Of a stretch of DNA of 64,000 bases, positions 10,661 through 21,318 are shown one piece after another. How positions within the stretch are numbered: the first letter of the stretch is position 1; each line of letters starts with the position of its first letter. The position numbers and the translations under genes were made by a program. The notes beneath the pieces are model-generated. The model was not told where the DNA came from. It ran no database searches and saw only the letters and a list, made by a program, of their open reading frames with translations. This DNA is from Halocafeteria seosinensis (Eukaryota; Sar; Bigyra; Bicosoecida), in NCBI GenBank assembly GCA_001687465.1, contig LVLI01000043.1, forward strand, positions 124,001 through 188,000, given 5' to 3'.

Positions 10661-11305
10661 TTCTGTCGCATAAGGCTGTTCACAGTACTGAGACAACCAA
10701 AGAATCAAAAAGATTGTTGGTGGTGTTGCAAGAATGATTGAAAAATGGCTATCCCCCCCGCCCCCCGCGGATACAGTTCGGTTGTGTACATAGCATTGAA
10801 AAACTACAGGGACATGCAATATCATAAAGGATAACGTCCTGGGGATTTTCTTGACTTTATTAAACTTCGTTGGCTTTTCCGCATCGCGCACTATGCTGCC
10901 GTCGACTGTCGGTTATATTACGCAAAACCCATTTCTGCTGCGAGTACGTTGTACAGTTCGTATTAGGCTATAGTCGACTCTCAAGCGGAACCGGTGTCTC
11001 TTGCGTGCATGATGTGCAGTTCTAAGCATGTCACCATGGTGCACGAAGGAATAAAAGGTAGGAGCTACAGCGTGGCAATGAAAGCTAACTCTCTTGCTCT
11101 CTATCGTAATTAACCCAAACTGTTGACACAAGTTTGATGTGCAAAAAGTCAATTCAAAAGAATGCCCGGAATAACGGGCTAAATCTTGCTAATCAAATCA
11201 TGTCATCGCAGGATAGTGCAAAGTGCTCTCCCATGGACCGCGGCCTTTGAGGTCCGTTGATGGACACCTTGTCTCGTTTCGAGCAAACAAGGCATTCCTA
11301 ATCGG

Positions 11306-11935
11306 TCACTCGCATTCTTTGCTTCGCTTTTTCTTCTCTCTGTAATTCAAAAACCAGCATGGTAAGTTCGCGTTCCGGGAACTTCCGCCCCAAGTGATGC
11401 CGATACAAGCAAGGTACGTACCGCTTCCTGAAAGCACATTTTCCACTGCGAGCAAGATAAAAAACATTCTCATCATACCGAAAGACACCTTGTATAGCTA
11501 GCTATGGGGCAGGACGCACTTGGAGGAATTGCTCCTTGCAAGTTTCCGATTTGGTGGAAGGGTTCGCCAGACTGCATCGTAGGGACTCCTGGCCTAATTC
11601 ATAACATGGCTGCACCACAATTCACCACCATCGTCGTTGTAATTGCCTTAAATGGCAGCTAAATGCGTAACATATCCCTAACTTCAACTTACGTCATTGT
11701 AGCTAGCTTTCATGCTCTGTGCTTGATGCTGGTTCATCGTACTGCCACTACTATCCGGTGAAACACTCGTTTTAGCCTTCCTACGCGTGCCTTGGAGCTT
11801 CTTTTTACCCTCGTAAGGCGTATAATGGGCGCCCGTGGACGCCCCTCCTCCTCCTTCGGGCGCTGGAGTGGTTCGATGCAATAAAATGTCCATTTCAGAG
11901 GAAGGAGCTTTATTTGGGTTGTTATTCGCCGCCAT
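11306..11935 (-). CDS. Small unknown basic protein, four exons with 24-nt microexon
   Basis: 127 residues from exons 11935-11693, 11571-11489, 11445-11422 and 11339-11306. The phases agree at every junction (0, 2, 2), and donors are GTAAGT, GTGTCT and GTACGT. The N-terminal half is Gly/Ser/Asn-rich with a Lys-rich patch (GKKKLQGTRRKAK). The C-terminal half, SGKCAFRKR followed by EKKKRSKECE, is assembled from three tiny exons and is very basic. I do not recognise it. The microexon encodes only GKCAFRK plus split codons. It is divergent from the gene at 12035, with only 99 bp between the starts, so the two probably share a promoter. Confidence 0.55.
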
Positions 11936-12034
11936 TATATGTTAATAGTATACATGTAAATGAGACAAGAGGGGGGATGGAAACTAACGATACTGAGACA
12001 ATCTTGAACCTGATCTCCCAGTCTCCCTCCTGCC

Positions 12035-14036
12035 ATGAGACCTGCATACGAGGTACGTACCACGGCGATAGAGACACCCTATAAGCGAGATACGACAATG
12101 TTTTCTTGTCGTTTCGGTTTGGAACGAAAGGAACCCAAAGTAACGGTTTTTTCCCTTTTCTCGATTGGAATTCTCAGGTTTGGAGGAACTTATAGCAAGA
12201 GTGCACCGACAGACTCCCAATGCCATTCCAGCCGTGGTCCAGAGCTTTCTGCTGTGCCCCATGACAATACTCGCCCGATGGACATGGACCACCACCACCA
12301 CGGTGGCAGAGCAGCAGCAGCAGCAGCAGCTTCCTGTGGATGGCCAAGAGACAGAGAGACTGAACCAATGTCTGAGAGCTTCCTTAGAATTCCCGGTGTC
12401 GCTCATGGGCGGAAGCTACACCGTCTTGGAGCATGCATTTGACGAAGCCTACTGCCGATGTAGTAAGTCTGCGCAGCAAGACCCGCAAAGGAAGACTAGT
12501 TTCACGGCAGCGCACTGGGTAATCAACGTAATGCTTCCGATGTTTGATAAAGTACTCTCCAGAGCGCGTAAACATACGAATTTGCAAGTTGTGGCGAATC
12601 GGCTACTGGTGAAGATGATCTGCATGGCTTTGGCAAGCGACTGTGTTCGCGGTGGTCCGAACTATCCCGAAGTAGAAGAGAAGAGTCTCATTACCTACAA
12701 TTATTCTGCTCCAAAGGGCAAATTATTTTACTACATCATTCGACAAGTGTCAGTCATCATAGCGGGGATTTCGCGGAAGCGAGCCAGCGGTGGAGGACTG
12801 CGGATAGGGAAGGCCATGTTGAGATTGCTCACTTCCTGGAAGGTGAACGTGCTTGTTATCTTACATCAGCGATACAGCTGTCGGAAAGTGCCGTACAGGA
12901 GACTCAAAAAAGGACTTGAATGGGTCATATTCAATGTGATAAGCTATATTCCGGAGATGAGTTCCTTTTTCGTCGACTCTTGTATCTCGAAAGCAAACCA
13001 ATATTCATCTCACGGATGTCATAAGCAAATTTCAAGTGAGACAGTCGGACATGATACTCTGGCTTCCCTAGCTGCTATCTACAAGACGATCATCAAGGGC
13101 TTGTTCCTCCATTTTGGCTCTTTGTTTTCGAATACCACCAAAGAAGGCTCCCTGTTCCGTCTCAGGAAGATCAGTGACATTGAACGAAATATCCAGGAGA
13201 CGCAGCCTTCCTCTAATTCTGTTTGTTGCCATAAGCCGTTCTGTGAGGTGTGTGAGGATGCCTCGTTTTCAGATCCCGTTGGACTATCCTCGGCACAATA
13301 CCTACCTCAGCATGTTTCGTCTTTGGACAACACATCCGCAGGAAACATGCCCTCCCCGTGGCGCTTTTCGAAAGAGAAAGAGTACAACGAGATTTTCCAG
13401 ACGATGATGCAACAATGGAGAAAAATGCGGCTAAACTGCTCGGACGGTACCGATGCTTCCACTTCCGAATCTCAATCGTCGATAAAACGCAATCGAGAAT
13501 ACTGCAGTAAAGATGCAAGCTCAAGAGGGAAGCGCATCAAGGTTAGCCTACCATCCGATGCAGATAGACCGCCAGTGCTGAGGTCTGTCTATAGAGTGAA
13601 TCCTCATGAATGGGGCCATGTACTCGAATTTATTCATCCAAAAGATGCTTTGAGACTGCGGCGTACATGCTCTATAATCAAGTGCAGCGTAGACCGATGT
13701 TTCCAGTGGTATCTCTGGTTCCGGAAGAGATGGGGAAGCCGACTCTACTACGAAACTGAACCATATCGATTTACTGACTTATTTCATCCCTATCTAGCAC
13801 GCGTGTCGGCAGAAAAGACCCTACAGGCGAAACGAGAGAAGCAAAGAATGTGCAGTGGTTACGCAGGTCCCAAACGTGCGCTCAAGGGCTCTGGGAAAAT
13901 GTGTCCTGTTTTTGGCTGCAATGAAGTTCGCGATGACGAATCATCTTTATCAAGGCACACGCAGGAGCATCATGGGAGAAGTTATCGAACGCTGCTGCAG
14001 TACATCTACAACCGCAAGAAGAATGGCGTGTCTTGA
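12035..14036 (+). CDS. F-box-like and C2H2-like zinc-finger protein
   Basis: The main exon is 12178-14036. A 22-nt first exon (12035-12056, opening MRPAYE) is inferred because the long frame has no ATG at its 5' end and is preceded by a good acceptor (GGAATTCTCAG). Total about 626 residues. Residues 10-330 form a helical, Cys-poor region I cannot name, interrupted by a polyglutamine run encoded by CAG repeats. Residues 330-460 are Ser-rich with a basic patch (RGKRIKV). Around 470-527 a segment (WGHVLEFIHPKDALRLRRTC) resembles an F-box helix, hinting at an SCF ubiquitin-ligase adaptor or nuclear regulator. At about 582-606, CPVFGC..H..HH fits a C2H2 finger. The first exon is the weakest part of the model. 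The stop lies 19 bp from that of the convergent neighbour. Confidence 0.65.
12308..12332 (+). repeat. CAG microsatellite encoding polyglutamine
   Basis: Seven near-perfect CAG units lie inside the F-box-like gene and encode EQQQQQQL. It is in frame and may be length-polymorphic. Confidence 0.9.
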
Positions 14037-14055
14037 TACTGAAACTGTCGCGCTC

Positions 14056-15998
14056 CTAGTTGAAATTGGATCCAGAGTACACATCTTGCGTCAGCACAAT
14101 CGTGATGAGAGGTACAGCACCGCAAACTACGAGAACGTTCATAAGCGTAGCTCTCAACTTGCTGGTGTTAGTCAGGGAAAACGTCAAAAGGTTGTGCATA
14201 GTCGATAGCAAACTCCAGGGACAGGCACTTACCTTGGCATCCACTGCTTCCCATAAAACCGAAGAAGCGCCCACATAAAGGCAATTGAGATGGCACTAAG
14301 CCATCCGTAGATAACCGGGGCTGGGGTTCGAGGCACCTCTTGTAGTTGCTCAAGATGCTTCAGAATGATGCCGATTTCTACGGAAAGAAGGGCAAGCGCA
14401 ATCCACAGATTTGCTCCAAGACGCTTTGTGCTCGGATCGACGATGTACTGGTACCACTCGCGCACAGAAGGAATAGCGAGAAAGAACCACAAAAATAACC
14501 TCCAAGTGTTCAACGAGCTTTCGGGAGGGATCCATAGCACATATTTCATGAAGAAGGCCGATAACTCAACCAATTCGGCACTGAGAAGTACAACTAGAAC
14601 CGACCAAAATCGTTTGAAAGAGCTAAATATGTCCCAGTTGTATGCTGTCCAGGAGTACGGCATGATTACTTGCTCGACTGCATCCGCAGCTTTGGAGCTA
14701 ATAGTCGAGTGCATCCTTCTTTGTCTCCGATATTCCACATGGCGTTTTGCAATAGACTCCATCGCCTGCTTTAGAGGCAGCTCGTTCCTGTCTATCAAGG
14801 GGAAGCTTTCTTCTCTTTCCAGGGGAGCACGCTTTGGACTTCCTGGTTCCCATTGTCCGTGCCAATCATAGGTAGTCATCTCGAAATATTTGCAAGTCAG
14901 CATACCTATTGCTGCACCTCCCAAATTGCAAATGAGCACGTCAAGAATCCAGTGATCCCACCAACATTCGTGGAAGTTTTTCAGTATGTGTTGAAAAGAA
15001 TACTCAATCAACTCCCAAGCGATACACAAGATCAAAATAAGTCTCCAGTTTCTGAAAATGATGGCTTTTCCAAACCATCCGAGAAAGTGGGCTACCATGA
15101 AGCGATCAAACACGGCATCTGTCAAGTTAGCGAATTTGTCGCTATCGTTCTCTGGGGTATAGAGTCGACAATCGGCCGCGTATAACTTGTCATTGCTCTC
15201 CGGTCGTTCTCCCAATGCTGAGTCAAACAACTTTAGCGAAGTCCTGGCTGCCGCTGGTGGCTGCACTAGAGTGTACACCAGGGCCATCGAGTAGAGGATG
15301 GCCGATCCTTGGACCACTCTCCAAAGAGCAGGGTGAGGTCGAACCATGAGACCATCTCGTAGCTGAATTGCACAATACACTAAGAATACAACTGCGATCA
15401 CGGTTAGCCCTCTGTATTTAGAGCATGCAGCATTAAGGAAGTCAACAGCGGCGGGAGAAGCCAGCATCTTCGCTTCTTACCGATGGATGTCAGGTTGTTC
15501 GGCTTGGCCTCGCTCGCTTCCTGGGCTGGTTCTCAGGGCATTGTAGCAGATCACGACGAGCGCAAGAAGAAGGCCACTCAATGTCTGCAGGTATCAATCC
15601 ATCCGGACTACCGTAGGAGGAATCATCCAAAGTAAACAACTAGGAGCAAACTCCCTTACATGAGGCTGGTAGAGAAAATGGAACGGGGAGTTGACTTCCT
15701 CCACAAATGGCTTTGTGGGTCCATCAGCAGCATCCACGGAAAGCCAGGTACCCCCGGTTCGGAGAATGGCATCGTTATCTGCCCTCCTCTGTGTAGTGGT
15801 GGAAATGCGCGGTGGTGGCGCTACCACTACCTCCTCCTCCTCCTCGTCCTCCTCCGCGGGGGGATCGTGGGGCTTCCTAACCGGACGCCGTATTGTTGGA
15901 GTCCTCGACCGACTCCGAGACGAGTGGTCTGAATTCTCACCACTTGTTGGCGTGGGATCTCTCCTCCTTCGAGGCGTGCTGCGTCTATTAGAGGCCAT
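14056..15998 (-). CDS. Phosphatidylserine synthase (base-exchange type)
   Basis: Integral membrane enzyme of the ER that makes phosphatidylserine by swapping the head group of an existing phospholipid for serine (PTDSS/PSS1 family). Four exons (15998-15660, 15584-15481, 15411-14233, 14161-14056) give 575 residues. The N-terminal ~100 residues are a basic, Arg/Ser-rich then poly-Glu cytosolic tail (nearly EEDEEEEEVVV). The family core begins FHFLYQPH-TLSGLLLALVV, spliced exactly where plant PSS1 reads YKPRTISLLL. RPHPALWR follows, then the signature HECWWDHWILDVLICN from residue 295, LWIPP and IPSVREW. About eight to ten membrane segments are visible. A small last exon adds one more hydrophobic helix (LVVCGAVPLITIVL). 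Loss of either flanking exon would remove conserved sequence, so the model is well supported. Confidence 0.92.
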
Positions 15999-16496
15999 TC
16001 TACGCCCTTGACTACCCTGGCTCAGCCTGAGGCACTACCGCAAACAACAATCCTAACGGGCACGATGTCAGTATACACTCACCGTTGTGCACGACGGTTG
16101 TGGTACTGTGCGGCTATGTACCGCAGAAGCAGGGGAGTAAGTGGAGTGGTATGAAAATAGCAACCACTTACACGAGCACTGCAGACTGCAGTACAATTGT
16201 ACAATACCATATGGTATGGCTCCCATACAGTACCCCGGTAAGTTCGTTGATCAATGACTTGGTGTACACTACAGTATCGTGTGTGGTACATTGTAGGGTA
16301 ATCATCGGTCGATGACGCTCACCGTACTGCCACACCACTTTCATAATAAGCATTCAGCTACCACACTGCAGATCAGACCCCTCAATTCCCAGTTAGTGAA
16401 CCGTTGGGACTGATCGATCTGCAGAAGTAATAAACTACAGTACCAGGGTGAGCTTACTTCGCTACTGTATTTCACTTTTTCAGTGTGCAGGGTCTG

Positions 16497-16534
<38 letters not shown>

Positions 16535-16724
16535 TTCCCCCAACCACATTTCCACTGAGCCGGTAGTTTTTCAGAACTTTTCTCCTGGAAAAGTTCAATG
16601 AAGTTCGGTAGTGAAGTCAATGGTCAAAAAAGGAGCAGACAAAGGGACGGATTTAGGAAGACATTGATCCATGTAGGAAACGATACCCTTAAAGGTCTCT
16701 TCTTTCGTAGAATAAATCATTCAC
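15999..16724. other. Spacer with short palindromes and GT microsatellite
   Basis: Non-coding as far as I can see. 16185-16215 is rich in perfect 10-bp palindromes (TACAATTGTA, ACCATATGGT). 16498-16529 is a GT run. 16565-16620 carries several AACTT/GAAGTT hexamers just upstream of the second ankyrin gene, as also seen upstream of the first. Confidence 0.6.
16498..16529. repeat. (GT)n microsatellite
   Basis: About 16 uninterrupted GT units in the spacer before the second ankyrin gene. Confidence 0.95.
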
Positions 16725-18257
16725 ATGGTGCGCCGTACCGAAATGCGAGCTTTGCATTGCCTGTACATGGAGTGGTTTCACGCTCATCTCAGGAACACAC
16801 ACTGGTGGCGCAAGAAAGATTACCGTATCAACCACCTCTGCCTTGTACAATTGTCTACCTGCTTCGAAAAAGAGTATACGGCGGACCTCCTTCATACATT
16901 TGAAGCCTCGTTAGACCGCTTGTTAGCAGGCTGTCCCCCTGGTGCCATCAATTGCTCAAGGCATGAACTTCCTCTCCTTCACCAATTAATCAACGAAGTA
17001 ATCAATCTGGAGAGTGATCTGGCCCGGGGTATTATGCACGGGAGTCTCAGAAGAGCTTTGGACGGAGTAGAGAAAATTCTTTCATCGCTCTGCAGCAGGT
17101 TTGGGGCGCTCTTCGATGGAGATAAAGTACGTGATTCAGACGATTGATGTGGCTGCCAGTCTGCCACAGTGTGCCATGGCGAGCAACAGGCGGTTTCTCC
17201 AGGGAGTGCAATAGCTTTTTTCTTCCTCTATTCCTGGGCCACTAGTAGCACGTGTAGAGACTCACGAGCCACATTTTTGAACTACAGGAGGGAAATACAC
17301 CGATACACTATGCGTGCAAAGAGGGAAGCGAACGAACACTTGAAAGGCTTTTGAGAGTGATTAAAAGCACACAAGCGAAACGAACGGTGTCTGCGTTCAT
17401 CAACAGTAAAAACAATGTAAGTGTACTAAATAAAAGTGCAGTACCTGGCAGGTGGAATTGAGCTCCAGAATAGTTCCCGTGAGTAAAACTCAATCAAGCA
17501 TATCCCGAAGAAACCAGGTACCCCGTATTCGGGGTTGAGTTTGGGCTGCCCCGTGTCAATCATGAAGACATGTACGGCTTCAAAGGCAGAGGAATTTTAG
17601 TGCACAACTCCTCATGAGTTTCCTCTGGTTGAAGAGTTTGTACAAATTACTCGTTCCTTTGTTTGCAGGACGGAGACACCGCTCTCCATATCGCGTGCGA
17701 ACATAGCAAGGAAAACAGTGAGATTCTACAGGTGCTTCTGGCGGGAATTGGTAGAGATAGTGGGATCCCTGTGGACGTCAATAGCAAAAATAACGTAAGC
17801 GGAACGTATTCCACCGTGACATACTGTCATCGTGGCGTGTTTATCATAATTCAGAAAGGAGAGACACCGTTACACTTCGCCGTGAAAGCTAACAGTCTAG
17901 ACGTTGTTCGGATCCTGCTCTCCGTCAAAGGTATAGACATTGGTCTTCGTGACAAAGTACGTCTTCTTGACTTAGTGTCGTCAGGCTTATCTAGTCTGCA
18001 GACTATCCGATTCACCGAACGCTACGGTTTTCTGGGTCCCTTGCTCGTTGTCATTACACAATACAGTGTACGCTGAGTACGATGTGTTCTCAACGACTTT
18101 TTCACTTCATTTACAGGATGGACACACCCCCTACGACCTTGTTCGAATTCAGGAATTCAATCCTTCAGCACTGGAAGACCTAATGGACAGGATCTATGGC
18201 AGACCGCTGGAAACGGAGCGGGCAAGAACAAGCGTCTCAAACCGACGGAGAGACTAA
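16725..18257 (+). CDS. Ankyrin-repeat protein, paralogue of the gene at 10095
   Basis: 299 residues in five phase-0 exons: 16725-17126, 17288-17416, 17669-17794, 17855-17956 and 18117-18257. Exon 1 encodes a 134-residue module homologous to the one in the other ankyrin gene (shared: YMEWFHAHL / WW, LLAGCPPGAIN). Exons 2-5 each carry one ankyrin-type repeat (EGNTPIHYACK, DGDTALHIACE, KGETPLHFAVK, DGHTPYDLVR). The last exon is 141 nt in both paralogues and has the same F-x-PSALE-L-IYGR ending before a basic tail. It has four repeats against ten, so whole exons were gained or lost in frame. Function is unknown; it is likely a protein-binding adaptor. The start matches the paralogue. Confidence 0.85.
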
Positions 18258-18999
18258 ACTTGTACACCCCGTGGTGACGATTTATTAAATTTAATAAGTT
18301 AATAAAAATATAAACGTATATTAATTAATTGGTCCGCAACACTGTAATATGAGGACAATACTTTAGTGAGCTCTTTCACGTGTATTTGGTTATAACATTT
18401 CGACAACACCCTTGCCTAGCCTGGTTTTCGTTCCTGCATCCCTTCTCTGCCCCAGTTGAATAACACTACAGTACAAGTCCCTTTTTTCAGAATGTTGTAG
18501 CGGTAAAAACGTTTCACTGCAGCAGACGTACCGGGCGTCGTGCAAATGCTCTTGCTGTCATGACAATTTGTCGACTTCCCGGTAATTTCTGTGTGTTAGG
18601 AACTAACAACTAAGTCAAAAAGCAACGGTTCGATAGGAGTAGTGTTCTTGCTTCTGAAACCCGCCTGCTGCCTAGCGCGGTAGGACAGTTACCGTAGGGG
18701 CAATACTGATACATGTATATACCTGGACCATGGGATAAACAGTTTTATTTAACACACACTACCTCGTGTCAGGCTGTCAGCTAGCGTTTTACCCTAACTC
18801 GAATGATCCCAGGCAATCGTAGAGGAATTTCCGCTGGCGACATTGCCTGAGTAACAGACTGAGTAGTAGTGCGTATTAGTTATGGCCTACTGCCTAAATG
18901 GAAATGTAGTTGGGGGATCTGAGTTCCTCACATATGGCTGGGTCTGGCTGCGTTAGTTTGCAGCGCACACACAAATGTGACAGATAGCCCACCGGCCGG
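18258..18999. other. Spacer downstream of ankyrin paralogue
   Basis: AT-rich 3' flank followed by unremarkable non-coding sequence. 18966-19000 is the second copy of the 35-bp dispersed repeat and abuts the left 176-bp direct repeat. No open frame here looks like a gene. Confidence 0.55.
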
Positions 19000-19000
19000 G
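18966..19000. repeat. Dispersed 35-bp repeat, copy 2
   Basis: Identical to 10387-10421 over 35 bp. It directly joins the left copy of the 176-bp duplication, so it lies at the outer edge of the accessory island. Confidence 0.75.
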
Positions 19001-19175
19001 GAATTGACGTTTGCAGCGAGTCAGCCACGCAGTGACATGCTAATACTTTGTACATTGCCATGGGATTGACAATCAGTGCATGAGAACTCAAGTGGGTGTA
19101 TCCAAAAACAAAATCCCACTATCCCGCTAATTAGGATGCGAGCTAAATCTGTGGGACTTATCGGAGGTGGAATTC
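19000..19175. repeat. 176-bp direct repeat, left copy
   Basis: Identical base for base, by eye, to 23119-23294 and in the same orientation. It carries the 5' flank and first 13 codons of the small membrane-protein gene at 23255. Here that frame runs into TAA at 19178-19180, so this copy is a dead gene start. Both ends of the repeat show GGAATT. Confidence 0.92.
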
Positions 19176-20536
19176 GTTAAGTAGAACGAGTACAAGCTTG
19201 GCTGCTTGAGGTGATAGGGTTGTTAATATTGTTTGTTACTGTAGGTAGGCGTTTACCTAGCTACACATACATAAGTTTGTAGGTAAGAGTATCTTTTTGG
19301 TCTCGCTTAGCAAAAGGAAAATCTCCAACGTTAAGAGGATCTTTTTCAAGCTCTTTGAGCCTTTCCTCGGCTGTCTTTGGACGACGCGTAGAAATTTTTC
19401 CTTAAAAATAAACTTCACCTGATAAATATACCAATCGCACTGCCTTTCCGAGAACTAGGGACCGTTCACACAACTGAGCTTTGGTCTTGTCGAGTGACTT
19501 TGTTGAGGACTTGATCTCGCCTATCTCAAACACAGACCTCCCAGACCTCCCAGGTACAAGAGTTGCAGATCCGCGGCAGTCGAATTCGAGGTTGAAAGGA
19601 AGACGTCTCCGACATTTGAATATTTCTTCCTCAAAGCAAAATGACATCAGGGAAATGTCCACAATATGTCTTTGATCATGCACTCCCGAATCAAATCGGT
19701 AAACACGTTGAACGACTTGGCTACGTTCGAATCATCCTTATAGTTAACCTTCTGCTTTTGCACATCCTTTGTCAACGACTCTTGGAATTGACGAAGCTTA
19801 CTACTAAATCCGGTTTCACTGTCATTGCCATTGTCATTGCTGAACATATCTGTTGCCTCTAAATATTCTTTAACCCAATTCAAAAGAGACGGGTCATCAT
19901 TTGATCTTTCTTCAGAGGCCAATTGCCTTCCATACGTCTCTCGAAACAACTGTCGCTGTGCAACGATATCCAAAAGACCGTGCTTCTTGTCTTCACACAT
20001 GTTATCAAGGACGTAGAATTTCACGTGTAGTAGATCTTCTGTCCGTCTATTACCTTCTTGGTTTTCTTTTTCTCCTTCTTTTCTTTCTTTTAGACGTTTC
20101 ATTCGTGCTTTGCATGTACCCTTTATGTGGTTCATCACGGTCGTCTTTCTCGATGTTTCGGTGGTCTGTGCCGCAGGCTCCACGTCGCCTTCAACAGAGA
20201 AAGGGTCAAAATCCTTGATCTGATCGTTAAAAAAGTCGATTCCGCCATTTAGCTTATCTGGCTCTTTTTGCTCTGACATGCTCCAGCATACGAGACGATA
20301 TACTTTCTCACGCAACACAATGTCGCTCATCAAGTTTCGCACGGTTTTGCCTTGAATCAAACCATCGGACATGGGTTCACTGTTTGAATGCGGTAGCTCA
20401 TGCGCGCAGTCCTTTACGCGTAGTCCTTTTTAGAGTTAAGTAAACGCGCAATCTGACAGTGAAGCTTTTTCCGTATGACGCACCAAACCTTCTGTTCACT
20501 TCATACCGAATATGTCGCTCCATGGTTTCACTCTTT

Positions 20537-20600
20537 AGATCACCCACGGTATCTTTCAGATCATCCACGGTATCTTTCAGATCATCCACGGTATCTTTCA
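20537..20600. repeat. 21-bp tandem repeat (coiled-coil heptads)
   Basis: Three copies of a 21-bp unit encode KDTVDDL heptads on the minus strand, inside the broken island gene. Confidence 0.85.
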
Positions 20601-20758
20601 TCTCCTTCATCTGTTTGTTTATGTTACCTTCCATGGTGTCCATCCTGGTGTTCATGTTACCTTCCATGGTGTCCATCCTTCCATTTAAATTACGTTCCAT
20701 GAGGGCTAACGTGTTCATTATACAGGTATACAAATCTGCTTGCTGAGCGGTATCAGTA

Positions 20759-21298
20759 GTTGTTTCTTCTTGAGTCCCTGCAGTTTGGGTGACGGATGTC
20801 GTATTTGTTTCTTCTTGAGTCCCTGCAGTTTGGGTGACGGATGTCGTATTTGTTTCTTCTTGAGTCCCTGTAGTTTGGGTGACGGATGTCGTATTTGTTT
20901 CTTCTTGAGTCCCTGCAGTTTGGGTGACGGATGTCGTATTTGTTTCTTCTTGAGTCCCTGCTGTTCGGGTGACGGATGTCGTAGTTGTTTCTTCTTGAGT
21001 CCCTGCAGTTTGGGTGACGGATGTCGTAGTTGTTTCTTCTTGAGTCCCTGCTGTTCGGGTGACGAATGTCGTATTTGTTTCTTCTTGAGTCCCTGCAGTT
21101 TGGGTGACGGATGTCGTATTTGTTTCTTCTTGAGTCCCTGCAGTTTGGGTGACGGGTGTCGTAGTTGTTTCTTCTTGAGTCCCTGCAGTTTGGGTGACGG
21201 GTGTCGTAGTTGTTTCTTCTTGAGTCCCTGCAGTTTGGGTGACGGATGTCGTATTTGTTTCTTCTTGAGTCCCTGCTGTTCGGGTGACGGATGTCGTT
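20759..21298. repeat. Twelve 45-bp tandem repeats
   Basis: The period is exactly 45 bp; the core TTCTTCTTGAGTCCCTG recurs at 20763 and every 45 bp to 21258. Units differ by a few substitutions and keep frame, encoding T(S/P/F)VT(Q/R)TAGTQEET(N/T) on the minus strand. The plus strand is also open over this block, which is a shadow. Confidence 0.97.
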
Positions 21299-21318
21299 TG
21301 GATCATGGTTCTTGCCAT

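Larger units (their letters stand above)
10096..11305. other. Spacer with AACTTC cluster, dispersed repeat and ankyrin relic
   Basis: No intact gene is seen. 10195-10250 holds a dense cluster of AACTTC/GAAGTT hexamers directly upstream of the ankyrin gene. 10387-10421 is a 35-bp sequence repeated at 18966-19000. 10595-10660 is a relic of the ankyrin-family first exon. The rest (10700-11305) shows no coding signal I can support. Confidence 0.6.
19261..21318 (-). pseudogene. Frameshifted repeat-bearing protein with nuclease-like C-terminus
   Basis: One ancestral gene broken into three frames. From 21318 it reads twelve 15-residue units (TSVTQTAGTQEETN type), then a coiled coil (MDTMEGN, DTVDDLK repeats), then a region ending near SYGKSFTVRLRVYLTLK. 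At an A5 run (20427-20431) the frame shifts and continues as GLRVKDCAHELPHSNSEP through 19675. A second shift near 19665-19675 leads to HIVDISLMSFCFEEEIF, FDCRGSATLV and VFEIGEIKSS, a D...ExK pattern like a PD-(D/E)XK nuclease. An in-frame TAA at 19402 then interrupts; the same frame continues (GKISTRRPKTAEERLKEL) to a stop at 19261. Two shifts plus a stop argue for a pseudogene, though sequencing error in homopolymers is possible. The exact family is not recognised. Confidence 0.65.

Noticed and set aside
16498-16529. Telomeric or centromeric repeat
   Set aside because: It is only a short GT microsatellite inside gene-rich DNA.
18894-19091. Minus-strand ORF as a separate small gene
   Set aside because: Its first half is the leader of the LamG frame carried by the 176-bp repeat. 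The rest is spacer sequence including the 35-bp repeat.
20759-21298. CRISPR array
   Set aside because: The 45-bp units are contiguous with no spacers, and the DNA is eukaryotic and coding.
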